Source: Myxocyprinus asiaticus (Eukaryota; Chordata; Actinopteri; Cypriniformes; Catostomidae). Taken from it: 64,000 bases of DNA. Positions 31,801 through 43,800 of this stretch are shown here, piece after piece. Under the pieces are notes generated by a model. That model had not been told where the DNA came from and did not search any database. It saw nothing but the letters and a program-made list of their open reading frames with translations. The stretch lies in the NCBI RefSeq assembly GCF_019703515.2, contig NC_059362.1:23992826-24056825 (forward strand). Reading direction: 5' to 3'. Position 1 is the stretch's first letter. Each line of letters opens with the position of its first letter. The translations under genes were made by a program, and so were the position numbers.

Positions 31801-34800
31801 GGAACATGCACCCGAACCATGTCGGTGGAAAAGGGCTAGCAGTGTTCTCCGCACAGGTTATGTTAGACGACTGAGATTTTTCAAAAGTGAATCCGTACAT
31901 CTACATTGTGCACTAGGACAGCGAACATTACCTCGTAGTGACTCGACAGGAGATACTACCAAAGCCACAACAGCTGGTTCTATCTCTGGCATGAGCCCCA
32001 CATTAATAGAATCAACTTCGGACATAGAAGCTAGAGTACAAGCAGTCCTTGAATGCTGTTTAGGGGCACCCGAACCCATAAGTGCATTAAAAATATAGCC
32101 AAGAATCCCTTACATGGCAGAATAGCAAAATAATTTGATGTAGAAGGTTGCCTAAAAAAACATTGGACTGAGCAGCCTGGGCAGGTGTCTTATCAAGGCC
32201 CAGCCGGGCCAATGCCATCTGGAGTACAGCCAGAGTGTCATCAGAAGAGGATGAAGCATTCACTGACGAATGAACAGAACCTCGACTAGAACAATCTACA
32301 AATGTCAAATCACCAACAGAAACATTCTGAGGCAAAGGGTTCACAGTAACATCATCCAACTCTACACGATCACGGAAAAAAAGACTTTGAAGCATATGTA
32401 GACAGAGCATCAAAACCCAAATTACATGTGAGATTGGGAGGAATCATGAAATTCCTTGATTTGAACCATGCTCATTCTCTGGTGTAATTTCTACCACCGG
32501 GGCTTGAGGAACGGTTTGAAGTGATTGAAGGAGACGTTTAATTTCCGCCATTTCAGAAGAGAGATCAGCAACCGTTTTAGATAGAAAATGACCAATCAAA
32601 AGGTCTCTTTTAGCTGTGGACTTCTTTGTTGGGGGATGCGCCGACTGCTGCAGTAGCATGACGTTTCTGAGCGCATTGTAGTGGAGGGTTGCGCATGGAG
32701 TAAAAGATCGATCTTGGGATTTAAGAATCGATATCAAGATTGTTCAAACGAAGATTGCAATGCATCAGAAAATCAATATTTTTACCCACCCCTAATAGTG
32801 GCACTATCAAAACAATGCTCTGATTGATTTTGTTTCACTTTACACTGTGAGAAATGACAGTACCTGAGCTGGACCCAGTGCTCTGTGAGTCCAGAGAGTC
32901 TTCGTCTTTGTCTCAGCAACAGTTTGAACAGGTGAGAAGAGAAACCTCGACAGCGCTCTACATTTCCCAGTCCCAGCTCCTATAGGACAAAGCAAGAATT
33001 AAAAATACAAATCACTAACTGCAGCAGTCTGAAGACCACATAAAACCAGCAAAGTTCAACTAACATTAAAATCAAATATAAAGCAGACACTTAATCTTGC
33101 TGATTATATTGGCGCTCCACATCAAAGTTGATTTAAGGCCCTCACCTTAACAGAACTTTGTAATGCTGTCATCATGGCATTGCGCCTGGCCCAGGACCGA
33201 TAGAAATACTTTTCACAACCCTCCCATGCGTTCGTAATCTCCGCAAATAACCTGTAAACAATAATAACCATCAAAATCAGACTATGAACGTCAGTTCTCA
33301 GAAAGACACTTGTGTGTAGATGTTGGTTACATACATGTGCTCTGTGTTGTCCTGAGTCTTTACTGCAGACAAAGCTGTCTTCATCTCAATTGGCTGCAGA
33401 CTCAAAGTCTCCTCTGGGTCTGCTGTACGACCCCATGTCAAACCTTTACGGTATGACAGACCTAGACAGACACAAAACACAAAAATGAAATTACATTTTT
33501 GGCCATCACTCTGAATCTCTAAATATTTGAACAAAGCTTAGCATCTCAGGGGAATGTGTTGAATCCGACTGACCGATCTGGGACAGCATCTTGAAGAGGT
33601 CAGCTAGCGCTCTCTGTTTCTGCCGGAGGATGTGTTTCACTTCTGCCTTCTGCCTCTCCTGCTCCATGCTGCGGTCCACCGTCAGGCTCTGCAGGGCCTG
33701 CACATTCCCAATGATCTCAGCTGCAACAAATTGGAGAGCATTTTACATATAGGGCTAGGTGTACTTAAATAAGTCACAAAAGTTTTAGTTGTGGGACTTC
33801 TTGTGCAGTCTTGAATTCTACCGGACTACAGCGGCAGTGCCCTTCTGCTTTTTAAGTGTATTTCATTGGCTCTGTACTTGTACTCTGTACAATGACAAAG
33901 TTCAATCTTATCCAATCTTAGCTCTTGGCATAAAGATTAACCTCACAAAGGCAAATAAGACAACATAAAACAGTCTAATAAGATTAAACATGAAAAAAAA
34001 TAAAAATAAAAAAAGAATGAAAATTAGGACAAAGATAGCTCCTTATGAAGTTCTGAGCACTTGAATAAGTGCAAACAGTGATACCTGTAAACTGATCCAG
34101 GTCTTCAGATAGCTCAGGCAGAGAGGTCTTTTTTATCAGCTGCACACATAACTTTTTCATCTTCCTTGTGAGGACAGGCAGACGGGCTTGAAGAGATGAG
34201 GGCTTTGTTTCAGATGGCAGCTCCTCTGGACCATCAGACTTATGCATAAAAATTGTTTACAGTAAATGCCAATGCATTACAAAAACTGACACAATAGGAA
34301 TCAAGATATGGGCAAGAGAGTTTAAATATGTTAGATAACCACATATTAGATGCACAGAAGTCACATATGTCTCACAGGCAAAAGGGACACTCCAAAATTA
34401 AGATTAAGATATATTTAACTTTTCAGTAAAAGTTTAAATAGAATTCATCTTTGAACTTGGTTACTGTACCTGCAGATCTCTGCCCTTTCCAGGCAGGGCA
34501 CCTCTCAGTGCCCGGTGAACCCTGTGTAGAGGAGTCTCTTCAGGCTGAGCATCCACCTCATCCATGCTGCTGTTACTGCCCTGCTCCACCAGACATGGTG
34601 TACACGGCTCCTTCAGTGCCGCCTCAAACTTCTTCACAAACTTAAACAGGGTCCTGACCACACGCACAACACAATGTCATAACATTATTGGAAAACCATT
34701 ATAGCCAGGTATTTAAGGTCCATTACCACTGCACTGTGTTAAATATACATCTGATAAAAAAAACAGCATAACACCTTGAAGCTTTGCTTTAAGATGAATA

Positions 34801-37800
34801 TAACGTTTAGTAAAATCACCCTCACCTGTGTGTTTTCTCCACTGACTGCTTGATAGACCAAAAATTGACATCATTCCACTTGGAGATTTTGACAAAGTCC
34901 TTTATAAAACAAGATAAATGTAACATTAATTAATAAAAAAAAAGCAAGATATCAAACTGTTCTGAAACTGAAGCAGTGACAGTATTGCTGGGCTTTAGTT
35001 TCACCTACTTTAAGTTCTTTCTCTATAGGAGACCTCAGCTGGGTGATTTTGCTCTGGATACTCTCTGAGAACTGGGTGTAGTATTTATAGAGATTCCACA
35101 GCAAACTGCACAGCAAGTCTGTGAAGGTGACAGGAAGAAGTCAGTTATAAAACAAAGACTGTGGCCTACAGTTTTAATTTTGTCATCACATTACTGATAC
35201 ACAAAGTAGCAAAGAAGTCCGTGTAAAACAAACTGCATCACCATTCTATTTCCTGTTCTCTCCATGTGTGATATGAAAGCTGGAATCAAAGTCAACTCTT
35301 TTACAATATGAAATTAGTGTCTGCCTAATAACATGTGCAACCAACTAGTAATATCTAGTAGAAAATGGGGTCTTTAACAAGGGAATATGCTAATAACAAA
35401 CTCATCACTAAACTGTTGTCACATAAGATTGCTTCAGTGTAAGAAGTCTCTTACCCTGTCCTTCCTGTTTGGGAGCCAATAGGATATGGCAGTGAAAACC
35501 AAGCATCATGGACAAGCGGGTATGAAACTCTCCAATGGTGGAACCTTCTATGAAGGCCTGCAAAGTGGTTGAGACTGAGGAGAGGCAAATATCTTCTTCA
35601 CCGCCCTCTACTGGACAGGAACAAAAATGATCAAAAGCAAACTGATTAAATGTGATGTTTTGCAATTACTAATCAATTACTAATATTGAAAACGAACAAT
35701 ACAAACGAGAGGAAGATACGATTTACGGCTTATTTAGAGGTACAAATGTATAAAACAGTGCATACTCTTTAGATTACCATGTCTGGAGTCTGTCTTCTGC
35801 TCTTGTAGGTATTTCTCTATGAGTTGGTAAATGGAGAACCAGTGCTTGGTTGAACTCTCAGCATGGTGCTTCAGTGCATTATCCAGACTGTTTGACCAGC
35901 AGCTGCAAGATAGTGTGTTGACATTAGCTAATAAAATCTAACAGCATTATATCTCCCTCCAGTGCACACTGATGCAATGCTGCAAACAGCAAATAAACAG
36001 AAACCAACAGAAGAGCTTAAAGCTGAAACTTATTCAGAGCAAGGTTTTTGATTGTATCCAAAGTGACTAACAGCCTTTTTTCAGTACTTCTATTACAGCA
36101 ATTTATTGCATGCACAACCTCCTTGGAGAAACCTGAGGTCTTGTTGAAGGGCACAATGGTGACAGCACCAGGATCAGGTTTGAACCTACAACATTTTGAT
36201 TACCATATTTTCAACCACTATGCTATCAGGTGTAGAATTACCACTTACTTCAGCTCAAGTTTTCTCCACTGAATGATGAGTTGTGTAATGGCTTCTAGCT
36301 CATTCCTAAGAGACACCGAGCGGCTAGCATTGTTTTCCCAGTCCTGTGAGTAAAAGAGATAATGAATGAAAATTACAACTAAATCTAGACTTATATGATG
36401 ACCCAGGGCATGCACAAATGGCTAATATACTAGACCAGTATGTAAATAATATAACTGCATGAGCTGGCTGCCTTACCTGTGCCTTGCTGAGCAGGATCTC
36501 CAGGCCATTCAGGAACTTGGCTAGAGGGCTGGACAGACTGAATGCCAATATCCTGTCTATCACCATGGTGATCTGAGATACATCATAATTCATATTTATT
36601 TAAATTAAATACCCAAAAGGGTTGGGGAGGGGGGTTAAAGACGAGTCTTTATTAAGTTAGCACAAGTGCCACAGAAATTATTGTCTATGCATTTTAACAT
36701 TACAGGTATGACAGTGATGGACACACTCACCTGAACAAGTGCAGGGTGGTCGGGCCAGTCATCCAGGCGCTGTCTCACGGCCTTACTCAGTTGTTCTAAC
36801 GCTGGCAGACAGAGCCGGGCCTGACTCATATTAGACTCTCTGTAAAAGTCATACGGAGGATCACTCTGCAGGATCAGACAAGCTGGACCTCCAGAACCGG
36901 TCACTGTGTTCTGCAGCAGAGTGCTGAGCAGGAGCTGAGAACCCATCAACTTAGGGTCCAATTCACAGTCTGAGACAGAAAGAGACTATTGCTTTAAGAC
37001 CGATTTACACGATTTAAAAATTCCCAGCACCACAAAAGCTATATTTTTCATCCAAGAGCAGATTTCTAAAGAAACTATAGACTTGAATATCAAAATACAT
37101 ATATAAAAATCTCTTTTTGGTCTTTAATTGTCAGAAGTCATTCAATATTGTTCAACTTCTTCAGTGTCCATACCCATTAGATTGTAGAAGCGGGCTATCA
37201 GTGGAGCTGTGATTTGATAGGATGAGACCAGGGCACTGATGTGATCTTTGGTGTGACTGGTTGGTGGGTTGGGCTGGTACCACAGCGACTGAGTGTATGA
37301 CAAGCAGAGTCTCTGATGGACCTGAACCACTGTGCTCATGCTGCTGACCAATAGGAAGCTGCTCATCTCATTAGAATCCTCCATATCCACATCATCGTCA
37401 TCCTCTATGATTATTGGCTGATCAAGACTAGGTTCTGAGGTGATGTCAGCAAAATCCTAGAGAAGAAAACAAAACATATACTTTACATAATGACAAGCAT
37501 TGTGAGATGTCCCATAGAAAAAAATACACACACTTTATTGGCCCAAGAAACTCGTATTGAAATGACTACTACTAAAGATGCAACAAAACATGGAAATGTC
37601 AATGAAATTAATAAAACAAGCATACAAACACAGTTGATCGGTTAACTGTATCTTAAGGCAGAAGAAAAGCATAATCATTATTTACCTTGTGGTAGGAGGG
37701 GAAAGAGCATCTAAACTCCCTCTCCTCCTGCTGGTCCTCTGTAAGGCCCGTCCCGTGCAGATGAGTGCGACTGCGGTACAGACTGGCTTCCATCTGCTCT

Positions 37801-40800
37801 TTTTCTCTTGCTCTCTTTTCCTGCTCATCCCATTCATTCACTATAGCCTGAACAAAAGCATAACAACATATTCACAAAATTGCTCTCAAGAGTACCCTGC
37901 TAACATAAAATTATTTTAGTGGAAGACTGAAATGAGATCATATAAGACACTGCGGCTGACCTAAAATAAATATTATAAATTATATTATATTGCATCATAA
38001 AATATATATATTTATATAATGTAAATATATCAGAATGTCAAAATATTGTATGTAAATATATCAGAATATGTGAAAATACACACATAAATGTATATAGTGT
38101 ACATTTATATATGTGTATATAAATTACAATTTAAAGGGATAGTTCACCCAAAAATGAAAATTCTCTCATTTACTCACCCTCATGCCATCCCAGATGTGTA
38201 TGGCTTTCACATCACAGATGTGTATGATTTCAGAAGTGATATAATAGGTGTGGTTGAGAAACAGATCAATATTTAATCCTTTTTTACTCTCCACTTTCAC
38301 GTTCACATTCTGAAAGTCAAAGTGGAAATCTATAGTAAAAAAGGATTGAAATATTTATGTTTCTGGGATGTGAAAGTCATACACATCTGGGATGGCATGA
38401 GGGTGAGTAAATGATGAGAGAATTTAAAATTTTGGGTGAACTATCCTTTTAATTTGTTAATTACTTCAATGTATTCCAAAAAGTGCTGAAATGAAATTTT
38501 CTCAACCTGGCAAACGTGTCTGAAGAGTTTTCTCGTCTCTGCACTTAGATGTCCAGCACTCAGCGTGTGACTCTGGACATAGAGCAATGCAGTAAGCAGC
38601 AACACAGCAGGATTTGGCACCACATGGCTGACCTCTGCTGCCGGCAACTGCTTTCCCAGGCCCTTTAGTATCTGTATGCATTCCCTTGAGCACAGAAAGT
38701 CTGCACAAGCCAGATCAGAGGCCGCTGCTGGGCTTGGAAAAGCTAGCATGGTGGAGACCAGGCGAGTCAGATCTGGGAGGGCAGTCCATGAGGAGGACAC
38801 CTGGGAAGCCAGCAGTCGCATCCCATGCTGCACCTGCAAAATCGCGGCCCGCAGGGGCACCACCACATCAGGATAGAGCGGGTACTCCTCAACCAGCCGC
38901 TGTTCGAAACGCTGCTGTGAAGCCTGCCATACAGCTTCCTCCTTCAGCAGACCCTGAATGCCCAGCCTGGATTTTGGCCCCGGGCTGTGCAAGGCCTTCA
39001 GGAGGTGGGAGAGCAGGTCGCCAACTGCAGCTGGTTGACCGATGCTGCACAGGTAATGCTGGAGCTCTTGATACAGACGACCATACTGGGGGTCAGGGGG
39101 TCGGCAGGCCTGTTTACGGCTCTGTTCACAAATCTGCTCTTTTAACTGTTGCATACGGATCCATAAATACCTACAAACACACAAAAGATTTCAACTTCCA
39201 CTCTAATTTGCAATTAGTAGTATTTTGAATCATAGGGGATGCTGGATGTTTATTTACCTGATACGAGGATGCTGGAAGTTGTCAGTAGTGCTGCTTTCCT
39301 CAAGCTCCGCCCCTGTTAGCTGCTGGGAGGAGAGACTCCTCCCTCTCCACTCTTCCTGTAGCAAAGCAAGCTGAAAGAGACAGTAACATGGTGATGTGTG
39401 GTTTAAGAGCTATAATTTCACAGTACCATGTTTTATATTTAGGGATGGGCAAAATCTAAACGATTTCACAGTATATTTGTGATGATTTTCCCCGTAATAT
39501 ACATTATAAAATAACAGTTTGAATATTATTCACAACATCATGTCAATTTTGGCTAATTTTGCGACTCTATTGTTTCATGGCTTGTGGATATGATAGTGCT
39601 AAGGCAGAGATGTATTAGCTTCTCTGATTTAAACTTCAGTAGCACAAACATTGTTAGAGTTCATTTCCATGAATTAGATTAAACTCTCAATTTCACTGAA
39701 TCAATTTATAACTTTTATTCAAGGATTTGTTTAAACCATCACTCGGAGATGTTCACAGAACTGTCTGCATGGCATTTTTCATATAAAAATGTATAATTAA
39801 AATACATTATTGCTGTTTATTTTTTATGTATTGTAAAATTGATGCATATAAATGAAAATGATTCATTTTGTGAAAAACTGTGTGGAAAACGCTGGTTACG
39901 TATGTAACTGTGGTTCTATGACTGAGTGGAAGACCGGCAGAGGCAGTACTGAAAGCACTAGAGGAAAACTCTAAAACTGCGCTTGACCGGGAATTGAATA
40001 AGAAAGTTGTCAATCCATGACGCATGACGTGTCTTTAGCTATAAAAACCCCTGAACACGTCAGCTCAATCTCTAGATCGTTCTCATGAATTACGCATAAC
40101 CAGAGACTCTGGTGGTCTTCCACTCAGTCATAGAACTACAGTTACATACGTAACCAGCATTCTATTTCCTTTCGTTCCAGACCACCAGAGGCAGTACTGA
40201 AAGCACTTGTGGAAGACAAAAACCTACGCAGTCACGAGGAATCCCCTTGCGATGCATCAGTTCAGACAGAGAGCACCGCAGCCACCACTGCTGGCAGGGG
40301 AGTCACATTCAGTCTGTAGAAACGAGAAAAATGCAGGCTGAAGCCCATGTTGCTGCTGCACAAATTTCAGAGAGCGATACACCTCTGAGCGCTGCCCAAG
40401 ATGTTGTAAGAGCACGCATAGAGTGACGGTGAATAGATGAGGGGACAGGACGCCCTGAAGACTCGTATGCATGAGAAATTACCTGCATCACTTAGTGCAC
40501 TAGTCTCTGCTTGGAGAGCGCAGTCCCTTTGTGTGCATCACTAAAGCAAACAAACAATTGGTCAGTATTGCGCCAGGCTGCTGTCCTGTCAATATAAACC
40601 TTCAAAGACCTAACTGGACATAGCTCAACCCGCATGTCAGCCTGATCTGGTGCAGTCCACACAATGGGCTGATTCATAAATTGTGGAGACAATGCCAGCA
40701 CAAACAGGGAGCGCTCACTGATGATGCGTGGAGCTCACTCACGTTTCGCTGTTGTAATGGCCAAGAGGAATGCAGTCTTCAAAGACATCAGAGTCCATTA

Positions 40801-43800
40801 TAGGCTCAAATGGTGCTTGACATAAGAAATTGAGCACCACACTCAAGTCCCACATTGGGCTTCGCACACCCCGTGGAGGGCCCCTTTCAAAAAGGCCACA
40901 ACTACATGGTCAGCCCAAGTGAGAGACCGCTCACCTCAGAACGGTTGGCTGCCAAAGCTGCTACATACACCTTGAGTGTAGACGCCGAACGCCCAAGGTC
41001 CAAAAGATCTTGCAAATAATTTAAAATCTGTCCAACAGAACACTGTAGTGGATCAGTGGCATGGTTGGTGCACCAGTCACAAACATCTCCCACTTACTAA
41101 CATAACATTTTCATGTAGATGCTGGACAAACATTCAAAACACTGTCCCTGGCCCCCTGTGAAGACTCCAAGAGAGGCTCGGTGGACCTAGTGGCCACACT
41201 CACAATTTCAACCGGTCTGGTGAGGATGCCAAACTCTCCCATCCAACTGAGTCAGCAAATCTAATCTGCTGGTTAGAGGACAAGGTGGCCCTGTTAACAA
41301 TGACAGGAGGGTTCTGAATTTCTCGCATTTGAGGAGCAACTAACAGCAGACGGTGACTGCAGTCACGGACACGGCACAGGGTTCTCCAAATCAGTGGTAA
41401 TGGGGGAAAGCATACAACGTTATGCCCGGCCAATCGTGAGCCAGTTCATCCAGGCCCAGTGATCCTGACTCGTCCATCAGAGAGAACCAATGAGTGCAGT
41501 GAGTTGTCTGACTGTCTGCGAACACATTGACCACTGCGGTCCCATAAGTCCGCCATATCATCTGCACCACCTCCAGGTGTAGTCTCCAAAATCCCTGTAA
41601 CACCCTGCCACGTGAGAGAGCATCCGTGGCACAGATGAGTCGACCGGGCAGGTAAACCGCTCGAATGGAAAGAAGGTTTGCTTGAGCCCATATCAGCAGA
41701 TTGTGAACTACTTGAAGTGCGCTCCGTAACCTTGTGCCCCCGTTGTCTCTGCACACCAAAACATGTTTATCCCTGAGCACCTTCTGAAAATGGAGTAGAG
41801 TGAAAAACACTGCAGTTAATTCCAGAACATTTATATGTGCTGTGCACAAAGCCCCACTCCAAGTGCCATTCATTCCTCTCCGGCGCCAGACTCCACCCCA
41901 TCTGAGAAGACTGGCATCTGTTCTTATTACCTCCCACGTGAAGGTGGAGGACAGAGTGGAACTCCTTTGAAGAGGAACTGCTTCTGTGACCATGGAGCCA
42001 GGGCCTGAATGCAACGCTGTGTGATTCTGACCCTTGTTTATTTGTCCCGCACTGGACACAGCTGCTTCTGAATGAGCCTGCATTGGAATGGTCTCAGCCA
42101 TTACAATCCCAGTGGCACCACTGCTGTTGCTGCTCTGAGCATCCCTAAGAGCCTCATTAAAATAATGTGCCATTGAGTGTGGCCCTCCTGAAGACGCTTC
42201 ACCACTGTCAGAATTGAATGTACCCTCTCCAGTGTGAGGGAGGCTAGCATCGTGGGAGAGTTGAGTGTCAGACCTATAAAATGGGTCAACTGCGTTAGGA
42301 CAAGCCTGCATTTGTCCTAATTCACTGTGAACCCCAAAGCCGTAATATGGTCCAGCAACTGCCATGTTTGATCTATTGCCTGCTGTGGTGATGCCTCACA
42401 GACAAGCCAATTGTCCAGGTATGGCAACACTCATGCCATTCCTTTGTAGTGGTTCCAGTACAGCCTGGACGCACTTCGAAAACACCTTTGGTGCCAGAGA
42501 AACACCAAACGGGAAAACTGAACTGAAAGATTTGACCAACAAAAGAAAACCGAAGGAATCGCCTGTGTTCCGGAACAACTGGAATATGAATGTAGGCGAC
42601 CCTTAAATCTATCGTCACAAACCAATCTTAAGGCATAATGGCCTGTAAAACATCTGCTGTGCGCAATATTCGGAATGGCAGGAACTTTAGAAAACTATTA
42701 AAATTCCTTAAATCTAAGATTGGCCAAAACCCGCCGAATTTCTTTGTGATCAGAAAGTAAGTAGATAAGAATCCCCCAGGATGAACTTAGGGGTTGACAA
42801 GTTCTATGGCTCCTTTGCGCAGCAACACCTGAACTTCGTGCGCAAGAGTGTCTACCTGCCGTGGATCGTGAACTACTGTGGGTCTCACGCCAGTGTGTAC
42901 AGGGGGTCGACGGCGAAACTGTATACGATAGCCTTGAGAGGGTAGTCAGCAGCCACTGGTTTGTTATTGATCCCCAATGAGCCAGCTGACTCTCCATAAA
43001 ACAGCCCACAGTTGACCTTATCACATCAGCACTCCTGTCTGAGCTTGCCTGCAGAGATGGGAGGGCTACGATGGGAGTCAGAAGATTCGACCAGGTACTA
43101 GCGGCAACCGTCTCAAGTTGTTCTGACAGACCTCTGGCAAAGGGGATTGGGCAACCAAACCTGGCGCCATGCTTGCACTAGAGTGCCCAAAGCTGTGCCG
43201 CAGTGCTTGGCAATGACACCCAATGCCAGTTCAGTTAGATCCATCACTAAAGGGTCAGATAATGTTGCACTCAGGGAGGAGTGCAACACAACAAGCATGT
43301 GCACCAAAGAATTATAAACATGACCAAGACATGCTGTAGAGTTGTATGCCCATGACAGTAGTTCATCTGTGTGTCTGCACTCGACGTTGGGGCAGCGCAC
43401 GCTCTCACAGAGTGCCTCATCAGGAGACATGATGAGCACCGCAACACTGGGTTCTACAGGTGGCATGCTGCCAAGACCCACTGCCTCCGGGTTCTGCATC
43501 ACAGCCAGTGTGCAGGCCAGTTGATCAGGAAGTGTGGCCTTTGATGTACTCTGTAATGCAGACACGAATACGGATGTAAAATCACTTTATGAGGCATCAT
43601 AAAGGAGGCTCTTTGTGCACGATGCAGAAAAACATTCTCAGAGCCCACTGCTGGTTGTGGGGTGTCCAGATTAATATGGGCAATCTTCGCTTTCAACGTT
43701 CCCTCAAAGGACGTTACCACTGAAGATGACCCACCCGATTTGTCAGACACATTATAATTATCACTGTCTGAGTGGGATGACTGGGCCACAGGCAGACTTT

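Noticed and set aside
38676..39228. 180-residue plus-strand frame opposite the largest mdn1 exon
   Set aside because: The minus-strand frame has splice sites and continues the midasin linker. The plus frame is a codon-bias shadow.
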